A stretch of 64,000 nucleotides of DNA, taken from assembly GCF_014534645.1 (NCBI RefSeq), contig NZ_JACVQF010000158.1, positions 46,560 through 110,559 of the forward strand, given 5' to 3'. Within the stretch, counting starts at the first letter, position 1. Each line of letters starts with the position of its first letter. The notes beneath the pieces were generated by a model. It was not told where the DNA came from, searched no databases, and saw only the letters and a program-made list of their open reading frames with translations. Made by a program: the position numbers and the translations under genes. This DNA is from Streptomyces griseicoloratus. GTDB taxonomy: Bacteria; Actinomycetota; Actinomycetes; Streptomycetales; Streptomycetaceae. Positions 41,075 to 48,818 of this stretch are shown here, one piece after another.

Positions 41075-42484
41075 ATGACCGACTCGCACCTCACCCGCCG
41101 GACGCTGTTGCGCTACGGCGCCTACGGCGCGGGGGCCGCCGCCCTGGGCGGCACCGCCGCGAGCTGGGACCGGCTCACCGGAGCCGACATCCCCGGCCGC
41201 GACGACGGCTCCCTCGTCGTCGCCACCCTCGGCTCCGCCTTCGACCCGGCCGCCGTACGCGCCCTGCGCGAGGGCTTCCGCGAACTGCACCCCGACATCC
41301 CGCTCAGGGTGAACGCCGTACAGGCCGTCGACTGGTCGGACTTCTTCGCGAAGATCCTCACTCAGATCGCCGCGGGCACCGCCCCCGACCTGGTCTACGT
41401 CGCCACGGAGGGGGTGCAGCTCTTCGCCCGGCGCCTCGGGGTGCCGCTCGACCGCTGGGTGCGGCGGGACGCGGACGAGCTGCGCGAGTACTTCGCCGAC
41501 GTCCACCCCTCGCTGGTGGAGTCGATGATGTACGAGGGGAGCCTCCACCAGCTGCCGGTGGAGTTCAACGCCGCCGACATGTACCTCAACCGGCAGGTCC
41601 TGCGCCGGGCGGGCGCCGACGTCCCGCCGCCCGACTGGACCCGGGACGACTTCACCGCGCTGCTGCGCCGGATGAAGCGGTCGAGCGACGCGCACTTCAC
41701 GCCGTACTTCTGGACCAACCGGCTGTGGGGCGGCGTGATGCCCTGGCTGTTCGCGAACGACACCAACCTGCTCGCCGAGTCGAAGGCGCCCGGCGGCTCC
41801 TGGCTGTGGGACACCTTCTACCCGGCCGGCCGGCGGCGCGGGCGCGGCGGCGGCTTCCGCTGGACCACCCCGCAGGCCACCGAAGACCGGGTGGTGGAGG
41901 CGTACGAGTATCTGGCCTCCCTCGTCCGGGAGGACCTGTGCACCCGCCCCGAGGGCGGCAACGGCAGCAACCTCGTCGGCGTGTTCTCCACCGGCCGGGT
42001 CGGCGTCACCCCCGCGGGCGGCTTCTGGGCGGGCGGCCTGCATCTGGCGGGCATGGACCCGGACGGCTACGACGTGCAGTACTTCCCGCGCCGGCTCACC
42101 CAGCGGCACCAGTTCGGGGCGGCCGGCTACGCGATGCTGCGCACCTCGAAGATGCAGGACGCGGCCTGGGAGTTCATCAAGTACGCAGCCCGCAAGGACA
42201 CCCTGACCCGCCTGTTCCGGAGCAACCAGACCACCCCGGCCCGCCGTTCGATGCTGACCGAGTCCCGCTACCGGGAGACCGGCCCGGCGAACTGGCGGGT
42301 CTTCTACGACACCCTCGACCGGTTCCCCGACACGGGCCCGATCCCGGCACCCCCGCAGGTGGCAGAGGTCGAGCAGGTGCTGCTCAAGCACACCGGCGCC
42401 GCCCTGTCCTCGCCGCGTGCGGTGCGCCCCGCCCTGCGCCGGATGCAGGGCGACCTGGAGAAAGCCATGGAGCGTGAGATATGA
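41075..42484 (+). CDS. Sugar ABC transporter substrate-binding protein
   Basis: A 469-residue family 1 solute-binding protein for sugars. MTDSHLTRRTLLRYGAYGAGAAALGGTAASWDRLT is a twin-arginine signal (RRTLLRYG), with no lipobox Cys; attachment is unclear. The core has VVATLGSAFDPAAVRALREGFRELHPDIPLRV and the later segment FSTGRVGVTPAGGFWAGGLH. Start ATG 41075 has no Shine-Dalgarno; an operator is nine bases upstream. The gene overlaps the first permease start by four bases. It should bind fructans or sucrose released by the levanase. Confidence 0.9.
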   Translation: MTDSHLTRRTLLRYGAYGAGAAALGGTAASWDRLTGADIPGRDDGSLVVATLGSAFDPAAVRALREGFRELHPDIPLRVNAVQAVDWSDFFAKILTQIAAGTAPDLVYVATEGVQLFARRLGVPLDRWVRRDADELREYFADVHPSLVESMMYEGSLHQLPVEFNAADMYLNRQVLRRAGADVPPPDWTRDDFTALLRRMKRSSDAHFTPYFWTNRLWGGVMPWLFANDTNLLAESKAPGGSWLWDTFYPAGRRRGRGGGFRWTTPQATEDRVVEAYEYLASLVREDLCTRPEGGNGSNLVGVFSTGRVGVTPAGGFWAGGLHLAGMDPDGYDVQYFPRRLTQRHQFGAAGYAMLRTSKMQDAAWEFIKYAARKDTLTRLFRSNQTTPARRSMLTESRYRETGPANWRVFYDTLDRFPDTGPIPAPPQVAEVEQVLLKHTGAALSSPRAVRPALRRMQGDLEKAMEREI

Positions 42485-43446
42485 CGGACACCCAGGTCCC
42501 GGACACGCAGGTGCCGGCCGCACGACCCCGGTCCGCAGCCCCGCCCGCCGCAGTGCCTCCTCCCCCGGCCCGCGACCGCGGCACCCGCCTGCTCGCCACG
42601 CTCTTCCTCGCGCCGACGATCGTCGGCATCGTCGTGTTCACGGTCCTGCCGATCGTCGGCTCGGTGGTGCTCAGCCTCTTCCGCTGGGACGTGATCGACT
42701 CGCCCTCGTTCGCCGGGGCGGCCAACTACGGCGAGGTGTTCGGCGACGAGACCGTGCTGGTCTCCTTCCGCAACACGCTGGTGTTCATGGTGTTCGCGGT
42801 CGCCCTGCAACTGCTGATCGCGCTGACGCTGGCGCTGGCGGTGAACGGCCGGATGCCGGTGTGGCTGCGGTCGGTGTTCCGCTCGGCCTTCTTCTTCCCG
42901 CTGGTGCTGTCCGCCGCGTCCATCTCGGTGGTGATGAAGTACCTGTTCAACCAGGACTTCGGAGTGGTCAACTGGCTGCTCGGCCTGGTCGGGATCGCCC
43001 CGGTGCCCTGGCTGACGTCGGAGAACGCGGCGATGGCGACGGTCGTCCTCGTCTACGTCTGGCAGCAGTTCGGCTTCTCGTTCCTGCTGTTCGTCGGCGG
43101 CCTGAACAACATCCCCAAGGAGATCCACGAGGCCGCATCCCTGGACGGGGCGACCGGTCTGCGCAAGCACCTGTCGGTCACGCTGCCCCTGCTGTCGCCC
43201 ACCCTGCTCGTCGCGTCGGTGGTCGGCATCATCAACGCGCTCCAGGTCTTCGAGCAGCCCTACGTCCTGACCAACGGCGGCCCCGGCGACTCCACCCGCA
43301 CCGTCGTGATGGTCATCTACGAGACCGCCTTCGAACAGCTCCGCTTCGGCGAGGCGTCCGCCGTGGGCGTGCTGCTGTTCGTGCTCATCATGGCGGTCAC
43401 CGCCCTCCAGTTCCGGCTCAGCCGGCGTTTCGTCCACTACCAGTGA
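42481..43446 (+). CDS. Sugar ABC transporter permease, first subunit
   Basis: A 321-residue membrane protein of the UgpA/MalF-like family with six helices, beginning after a Pro-rich cytoplasmic tail of about 35 residues at LLATLFLAPTIVGIVVFTVLPIVGSV. The EAA loop that contacts the ATPase reads EIHEAASLDGATGLRKHLSVTLPLLSP. It overlaps the previous gene (ATGA) and the next (GTGA), so translation is coupled. No ATPase gene is here; the shared MsiK protein of Streptomyces is probably used. Confidence 0.93.
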   Translation: MTDTQVPDTQVPAARPRSAAPPAAVPPPPARDRGTRLLATLFLAPTIVGIVVFTVLPIVGSVVLSLFRWDVIDSPSFAGAANYGEVFGDETVLVSFRNTLVFMVFAVALQLLIALTLALAVNGRMPVWLRSVFRSAFFFPLVLSAASISVVMKYLFNQDFGVVNWLLGLVGIAPVPWLTSENAAMATVVLVYVWQQFGFSFLLFVGGLNNIPKEIHEAASLDGATGLRKHLSVTLPLLSPTLLVASVVGIINALQVFEQPYVLTNGGPGDSTRTVVMVIYETAFEQLRFGEASAVGVLLFVLIMAVTALQFRLSRRFVHYQ

Positions 43447-44318
43447 GCCGGGTGACTGCCCCCATGAGCCAAGCGACCACGACCTTCAGCCGCGTACGGT
43501 ACGGACTCGCGCCCTGGGCGCGGATCGCCGGGCTCGCCGTGTGCGCCCTGCTGACCCTCGGCCCGGTGGTGTGGACGGTGTCCACCTCGCTGCGCACCCC
43601 GGCCGAGGCGTTCGACCTGCCGCCGCGGATCATCCCGGCCGACCCCTCGGCCGACGCCTACCGCGGGGTTTTCGACCAGCTCGACGTCTGGCTGCTCGCC
43701 CTCAACTCCACCCTGGTGACCGCCCTGATCGCGGTTGGCCAGATGATCACCGCGGGGCTCGCCGGATACGCCTTCGCGCGTCTGGAGTTCCGCTTCAAGA
43801 AGCCGCTGTTCGCGCTGGTGCTGGCGACCATGATGGTGCCGTTGCAGGTCACCGTCGTGCCGGTGTTCCTGGTGCTGAAGTCGATGAGCCTGACCGACAC
43901 CCTGCTCGGGCTGATCGTCCCGGCCTTCCCCACCGCCTTCGGCACGTTCCTGATGCGCCAGTACTTCCTGGGCATGCCGAAGGACCTGGGCGAGGCGGCG
44001 ATGCTGGACGGCGCCGGTCCGTGGCGGACCTTCCGGTCCGTGTACGCGCCGCTCGCCGCGCCCGGCCTCGCGATCGTCGGCGTCCTGGCCTTCAACTACC
44101 ACTGGAACGAGTTCTTCCGCCCGCTGATCCTCGAGACCTCCAGCCAGAACTACACGCTGCCGCTGGGCCTGGTCTCCCTCCAGGGCAATCTCGGCACCGG
44201 GTCGGTGTCCGTGGTCCTGGCCGGTGTCGTGCTGTCCATGATCCCCGCCGTCGCCGTGTTCGTCGTCGGCCAGCGCCCTCTCCGCGAGGGCATCACCTCC
44301 GCAGGAGTCAACCGTTGA
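43443..44318 (+). CDS. Sugar ABC transporter permease, second subunit
   Basis: A 291-residue permease of the MalG/UgpE type. Six helices including VCALLTLGPVVWTVSTSLR and ALVLATMMVPLQVTVVPVFLVL; the EAA motif is DLGEAAMLDGAGPWRTFRSVYAPLAAPGL. GTG 43443 overlaps the previous stop (GTGA); ATG 43464 is a possible later start. The stop overlaps the TTG of the fructosidase gene by three bases. Together with the first permease it forms the sugar channel. Confidence 0.92.
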   Translation: MSRVTAPMSQATTTFSRVRYGLAPWARIAGLAVCALLTLGPVVWTVSTSLRTPAEAFDLPPRIIPADPSADAYRGVFDQLDVWLLALNSTLVTALIAVGQMITAGLAGYAFARLEFRFKKPLFALVLATMMVPLQVTVVPVFLVLKSMSLTDTLLGLIVPAFPTAFGTFLMRQYFLGMPKDLGEAAMLDGAGPWRTFRSVYAPLAAPGLAIVGVLAFNYHWNEFFRPLILETSSQNYTLPLGLVSLQGNLGTGSVSVVLAGVVLSMIPAVAVFVVGQRPLREGITSAGVNR

Positions 44319-45751
44319 GCCTCGCCGCTCCCCCGCGGGATCCGCACGCCCCGCGCTTCCGGGTCCGCCCGCCCGCCAACTGGATCAACGACCCCAACGG
44401 TCCCTTCCGCTGGCGGGGCCGGTACCACCTCTTCTACCAGCACAATCCGCACGCCCCGGTGCACGCCGACATCCACTGGGGGCATGTGTCCAGCGCGGAC
44501 CTCGCCCACTGGGAGCACCACCCGATCGCGCTCGCTCCGACGCCCGGCGGTCCGGACGAGGCGGGGTGCTGGTCGGGGTGCGTGGTGGACGACGGGGGCG
44601 TGCCGACCGCCGTGTACACGGGTATCGACCGTGACCACGCCGGTCTCGGCACGATCTGCCTGGCGCGGGCGGCCGACCCGGACGACCTCTCGCTGGCCGA
44701 GTGGCGGACGCTGCCCGCGCCCGTGGTGGGCGGGCCGCCGCCCGGCCTGGACGTGGTGATGTTCCGCGATCCGTTCGTCTTCCGGCACGGCGGCCGGCGC
44801 TGGGCGCTGGTCGGCGCCGGTCATGCCGACGGCACGCCCTCGGTCCTGCTGTACGACTGCGGCGACCTGTCCCACTGGCGGTTCGCCGGCGTGCTCCTCG
44901 ACGGCACCGACCCCGTCGCCGCCGGCGCCTTCGGCGACCGCGCGGTGGGCTGGGAGTGCCCCCAGCTCTACGCGACGCGGAACGGCGAGTGGGTGCTGGT
45001 GGTCTCGCTGTGGGACGCGGATCCCTGGACGACTGGCTACCTGACGGGCCGCCTGACCTCCACTGAGGAAGGCGGGTTGCGCTTCACCGCCCGGCACGCC
45101 GGACCGCTCGACCACGGGCGGGACTTCTACGCGCCCGCCGTGCTCCAGGAGGCCGACCGGACCCTGCTGTGGGGCTGGTCGTGGGAGGCCCGTACGGCGG
45201 GCGAGACCGAGCGCGCCGGGTGGGCCGGCGTCCTCACCGCGCCCCGGGTCGTCGACGTCCACACCGACGGATCGCTGAGGGTCGCCCCCGCTCCGGAGCT
45301 GGAACTGCTGCGCGCCCCCGAGCCGTTCGTGGCCGCCCCGGGCCGGGCTGCGCTCCCGGAGGCGTACGACCTGACGGTCACGGCACGCGCCCGAACCACC
45401 CTGAGCCTGCTGCGGTCCGCCTCCGGCGCGGAGCTGAGGGTGTGCGTCGACCCGCAGGAAGGCACCGTGACCCTCGACCGCGGCGGATGGCCCCGGACCG
45501 GGGCCGAGGGCACGGCGCCGGTCGTGGTGCGGGCGCCGCGGGCCACGAAGCCCGGGGTCCGGCAGTCGCGGGAGACGGAGTTGGAGGTCCGGGTGCTCGT
45601 GGACGGCTCGCTCTACGAGGTGTTCGTCGCCGACCGGGCCACGGTCACCGAGCGGGTCTACCGCCGGCCCGACGACGTGGCGCAGCTGGTCGTGGCAGGG
45701 CCCGACGCCGACGTCGGCGGGTGGGCCCTGGCCCCACCGGCACACGGCTGA
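44315..45751 (+). CDS. Cytoplasmic GH32 beta-fructofuranosidase
   Basis: A 478-residue sucrose/levan-oligosaccharide hydrolase. The nucleophile Asp26 is in NWINDPNGPF (WxNDPNG), with RDP at 151-153 and the acid/base Glu in ECPQL (214-216); a C-terminal beta-sandwich follows (LEVRVLVDGSLYEVFV). No signal peptide is present, so it acts on imported sugar inside the cell. TTG 44315 overlaps the permease stop (TTGA) and has GCAGGAG upstream, which decides the start. Last gene of the ABC operon. Product fructose could enter glycolysis. Confidence 0.93.
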   Translation: MSLAAPPRDPHAPRFRVRPPANWINDPNGPFRWRGRYHLFYQHNPHAPVHADIHWGHVSSADLAHWEHHPIALAPTPGGPDEAGCWSGCVVDDGGVPTAVYTGIDRDHAGLGTICLARAADPDDLSLAEWRTLPAPVVGGPPPGLDVVMFRDPFVFRHGGRRWALVGAGHADGTPSVLLYDCGDLSHWRFAGVLLDGTDPVAAGAFGDRAVGWECPQLYATRNGEWVLVVSLWDADPWTTGYLTGRLTSTEEGGLRFTARHAGPLDHGRDFYAPAVLQEADRTLLWGWSWEARTAGETERAGWAGVLTAPRVVDVHTDGSLRVAPAPELELLRAPEPFVAAPGRAALPEAYDLTVTARARTTLSLLRSASGAELRVCVDPQEGTVTLDRGGWPRTGAEGTAPVVVRAPRATKPGVRQSRETELEVRVLVDGSLYEVFVADRATVTERVYRRPDDVAQLVVAGPDADVGGWALAPPAHG

Positions 45752-46061
45752 CCACCGGACGATCAACCCGGCACACAAGGACCGCCCGGCGTGAGGCGGA
45801 CGCCGGCCCCGCCGCGGCACCGCCGACCAACGGGCAGGCGATCCGGCGACACGGACCATCCGATGTGCCGACCCCGCACCCCACGACGTCACCGCACCAG
45901 TCGTCACCGGGCCGGTAACCGTGTCAACGAGCGGACGCCGGACCCACCGACGCGCCGCCGGCCACCGGGCGGGCGATCCGGCGTACGAGGGCCATCCCGA
46001 TGGGCCGGTCGCCGCAGTCGACCGCGGGCCGAGCCGGTCGTCGCCGGGGTGGGTACGCCCG
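45752..46061. other. 310-base gap with two degenerate copies of the lacI 3' end
   Basis: The gap between the fructosidase and lacI stops contains two regions matching the last codons of lacI on the minus strand: about 45919-45985 (VRRIARPVAGGASVGPASAR then stop, compared with VRRIACPMVGRASVAPAPTP then stop) and about 45790-45850 (RRIACPLVGGAAAGPASA, no stop). The copies are about 130 bases apart and were most likely made by tandem duplication and then decay. No gene is present. Confidence 0.7.
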
Positions 46062-47126
46062 TCAGGGGGTGGGCGCCGGGGCCACCGACGCGCGGCCGAC
46101 CATCGGGCAGGCGATCCGGCGGACGGTGGCGGGCGGGGTCCGTCCGGTCTCGATCGCGTCGAGGAGCAGGCGCGCGGCGGCCTCGCCCATCGCCCGGTGC
46201 GGCAGCGCGATCGTGGTCAGGGGCGGGGCGAGGAAGGCGGCCATGTGCTCCTGGTCGTCGTAGCCGACCACCGACAGCTCCTCGGGGACGGCGATCCCGA
46301 GCCGGGTCGCGGCGTGCAGGACGCCCGCCGCGACCCGGTCGTTGTAGCAGAAGACGCCGGTGGGACGCCGCTCGGCGGGCCCGGAGCCGAGCAGCCGCAG
46401 CGCGCCTTCGTGGCCGCCGGAGATCTCGCCGCCGGTCCGTACGACCCACTCCCTGGGGACGGTGACGCCCTCGGCGCGCAGGGCGTCCCGGAACCCGCGC
46501 AGCCGTTCGGCCGAGGCGATGTCGTCCAGCCCGCCCACCACGGCGACGCGGCGGTGCCCGGCGTCCAGGAGCAGCCGGGCGGCGGTGCGCCCTCCGGCGC
46601 GTTCGGCGGGGACGACGGCGGGCAGGGAGCCGTCCTCGGGCAGGCAGTTCGCCAGGACGGCGTGGGTGCGGTGCAGGCCCTCGGGGACGCGGACCCGGCG
46701 CAGCGACATCGCGGCGTAGACGATGCCGTCGACGCGCCGGTCGAGGAGTTCGGCGACGGCCGCGTCCTCCTTGGCCGGATCGCCTCCGGAGTCGACGGTG
46801 AGCACCAGGTGCCCGCTGCCCCAGGCGGTCTCCATGGCCCCGCGCAGCAGCCGGCCCGCGAACGGCGAGGAGGCGATCTCGTCGGTGACCAGGCCGATCA
46901 CGGCCGTACGGCGGCGGCGCAGGCCGCGGGCGACGGGGTCGGGGCGGTAGCCGAGCTGCTCGGCGGCCTGCCGGATGCGCTCCTGGGTGGCGGGCGAGAG
47001 GTTGCCCTCGGCCCGGCCGTTGAACACGAAGGAGACCGCGGTGTGCGACACCCCGGCGAGCCGGGCGACATCCCGTGACGTGGGACGTACCGGTCCCCTC
47101 GTGCGCTTCTCCTCGGCGCTGTCCAT
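46062..47126 (-). CDS. LacI-family transcriptional repressor
   Basis: A 354-residue repressor. The DNA-binding part is TSRDVARLAGVSHTAVSFVFNGRAEGNLSPATQERIRQAAEQLGYRPDPVARGLR (residues 16-70), with helix-turn-helix at 18-37 and hinge helix at about 57-68. The periplasmic-binding-like effector domain follows (VIGLVTDEIASSPFAGRLLRGAMETA, GVFCYNDRVAAGVLHAATRLGI). It lies downstream of the fructan operon, convergent, and is the natural candidate to bind the CTAAC...GTTAG sites; sucrose or a fructan oligomer would be the inducer. ATG 47126 is chosen. The end of the gene is repeated downstream. Confidence 0.92.
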   Translation of the reverse strand: MDSAEEKRTRGPVRPTSRDVARLAGVSHTAVSFVFNGRAEGNLSPATQERIRQAAEQLGYRPDPVARGLRRRRTAVIGLVTDEIASSPFAGRLLRGAMETAWGSGHLVLTVDSGGDPAKEDAAVAELLDRRVDGIVYAAMSLRRVRVPEGLHRTHAVLANCLPEDGSLPAVVPAERAGGRTAARLLLDAGHRRVAVVGGLDDIASAERLRGFRDALRAEGVTVPREWVVRTGGEISGGHEGALRLLGSGPAERRPTGVFCYNDRVAAGVLHAATRLGIAVPEELSVVGYDDQEHMAAFLAPPLTTIALPHRAMGEAAARLLLDAIETGRTPPATVRRIACPMVGRASVAPAPTP

Positions 47127-47234
47127 GGCGTCCGCCGTCCTCGTCCCCGCCCCGTCAGGTTGATCAAGGCTCACCCTATCCATGACGCTGGACGCACGGC
47201 ACACAGTGCACCCGCTCAAGGGAAAGGTCCCCCG

Positions 47235-48065
47235 GTGATCAGCATCCCGACGCACACGCTCAACGACGGCACGGCGCTTCCCGCCCTGGGCCTGGGCACC
47301 TGGCCGCTGGACGACACCGCGGCCGAGCAGGCGGTCCGCACGGCCCTGGAGGCGGGCTACCGCCTGATCGACACGGCGGCGAACTACCGCAACGAGACCG
47401 GCGTGGGCCGCGGTGTGGCCGGCGGCGGTGTCCCCCGCGAGGAGATCGTGGTGACGACCAAGCTGCCCGGCCGGCACCACGGCTACGAGGAGACCCTCGC
47501 CTCCTTCGAGGAGTCCCGCGGCAGGCTCGGCCTGGACTACGTCGACCTGTACCTCATCCACTGGCCGCTGCCCCGCGTCGACAAGTACGTCGACTCCTGG
47601 AAGGCCATGGTCAAGCTGCGCGAGGAGGGGCTGGTGCGGTCGATCGGCGTCTCCAACTTCACCGCGGCGCACATCGAGCGGCTGGAGAAGGAGACCGGCG
47701 TGCTGCCCTCCGTCAACCAGATCGAGCTGCACCCGCTGCTCCCGCAGGACGAGCTGCGCGCCTTCCACGAGCGCAAGGGCATCCGCACCGAGAGCTGGAG
47801 CCCGCTGGGCCACGGCAGCGACCTGCTGGCCGACCCGGCCGTCGCCTCGGTCGCCGAGGCGCACGGTGTGACGCCCGCCCAGGTGGTGCTGCGCTGGCAC
47901 ACGCAGCTCGGCGCGGTCCCGATCCCGAAGTCGGCGGACCGGGGACGGCAGCGCGCCAACCTCGACGTGTTCGGCTTCACGCTGGACGACGCCCAGATGA
48001 GCGCCGTCGCCGACCGCTCCCGCCGGCGGATCGGCGGGGACCCTGAGGTGCACGAGGAGTTCTGA
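47235..48065 (+). CDS. Aldo/keto reductase
   Basis: A 276-residue NADPH-dependent reductase. The catalytic tetrad is Asp46 and Tyr51 (RLIDTAANYRNE), Lys76 (VVTTKLPGR) and His109 (YLIHWPLP). Signature VRSIGVSNFTAAHIERL and the C-terminal IPKSADRGRQRANLDVFGF close the barrel and bind NADPH. Equivalent proteins reduce methylglyoxal and other aldehydes. Start GTG 47235 follows GGGAAAGG. It diverges from lacI, 108 bases away, and is followed by the DNA repair phosphoesterase gene 51 bases downstream, perhaps the same transcript. Confidence 0.92.
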   Translation: MISIPTHTLNDGTALPALGLGTWPLDDTAAEQAVRTALEAGYRLIDTAANYRNETGVGRGVAGGGVPREEIVVTTKLPGRHHGYEETLASFEESRGRLGLDYVDLYLIHWPLPRVDKYVDSWKAMVKLREEGLVRSIGVSNFTAAHIERLEKETGVLPSVNQIELHPLLPQDELRAFHERKGIRTESWSPLGHGSDLLADPAVASVAEAHGVTPAQVVLRWHTQLGAVPIPKSADRGRQRANLDVFGFTLDDAQMSAVADRSRRRIGGDPEVHEEF

Positions 48066-48116
48066 GCGGGGTACCCGGCACCGGTCGGCGCACGCCCCGC
48101 GGGAAGGAGCACGCAC

Positions 48117-48797
48117 GTGGGTGAGGGGAACCGGCTGCGGGACTACCGCGGCAAGCGCGACTTCGGCCGGACCGGGGAGCCCGAGGGCGGCCACGGGGAG
48201 CCCGAGGGCGGCCACGGGGAGCCCGAGGGCGGCCACACGGCGCCCTCCGGGGCCGGGGAGCCCCGTTTCGTCGTGCAGATCCACGACGCGAGCACCCTGC
48301 ACTTCGACTTCCGGCTGCAGGTGGCCGACGTGCTGAAGTCCTGGTCGGTGCCGAAGGGACCGTCGGCGGACCCGGGCGACAAGCGGCTCGCGGTGCCGAC
48401 CGAGGACCATCCTCTGGAGTACGAGGAGTTCGAGGGAGTGATCCCGCGCGGCGAGTACGGGGGCGGCACGGTGATCGTCTGGGACCGCGGCACCTACGAG
48501 CCGTTGAGCCACGACCGCAGGGGCCGGCCGGTCGACTTCGCCGAGTCGCTGGAACACGGTCACGCCAGGTTCCGGCTCAGCGGCTCGAAGCTGCACGGCG
48601 AGTACGCCCTGACCCGGTTCCGCGGCGGGCGGGACGGGGACGACGAGGAGGCGTGGCTCCTGGTGAAGACGGTCGGCAAAGGGGCCCGGGGACACGGCAC
48701 GCCCGACCCCCGCCGGGCGCGTTCGGCCCGCACCGGCCGCACGCTGGGCCAGGTCGCCGCGGACGCCGGGGAGGGCGGGGACGGCACCGGGGAGTGA
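48117..48797 (+). CDS. LigD-type 3'-phosphoesterase domain protein
   Basis: A 226-residue stand-alone version of the PE domain of bacterial NHEJ ligase D, which trims 3' phosphate and ribonucleotides at DNA ends. FVVQIHDASTLHFDFRLQVADVLKSWSVPKGPSADPGDKRLAVPTEDHPLEYEEFEGVIPRGEYGGGTVIVWDRGTY is diagnostic, with catalytic His in IHDAS, LHFDF and EDHP. The N-terminal tail contains three GEPEGGH repeats (residues 20-40) encoded by identical 21-bp units. GTG 48117 follows GGGAAGGAG. An ATP-dependent ligase lies 8 kb downstream; Ku and a polymerase domain are not in this window. Confidence 0.92.
   Translation: MGEGNRLRDYRGKRDFGRTGEPEGGHGEPEGGHGEPEGGHTAPSGAGEPRFVVQIHDASTLHFDFRLQVADVLKSWSVPKGPSADPGDKRLAVPTEDHPLEYEEFEGVIPRGEYGGGTVIVWDRGTYEPLSHDRRGRPVDFAESLEHGHARFRLSGSKLHGEYALTRFRGGRDGDDEEAWLLVKTVGKGARGHGTPDPRRARSARTGRTLGQVAADAGEGGDGTGE
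48174..48236 (+). repeat. Three 21-bp in-frame repeats in the phosphoesterase gene
   Basis: GGGGAGCCCGAGGGCGGCCAC is repeated exactly at 48174, 48195 and 48216, encoding GEPEGGH three times. Exact identity implies recent expansion by slippage; the copy number may vary between strains. Confidence 0.95.
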
Positions 48798-48818
48798 CGG
48801 CCCCCGGCCGATCGCCGG

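Noticed and set aside
46062-48695. Minus-strand frame extending lacI upstream through the aldo/keto reductase and phosphoesterase genes.
   Set aside because: The N-terminal extension has no similarity to any domain, and lacI starts naturally at ATG 47126.
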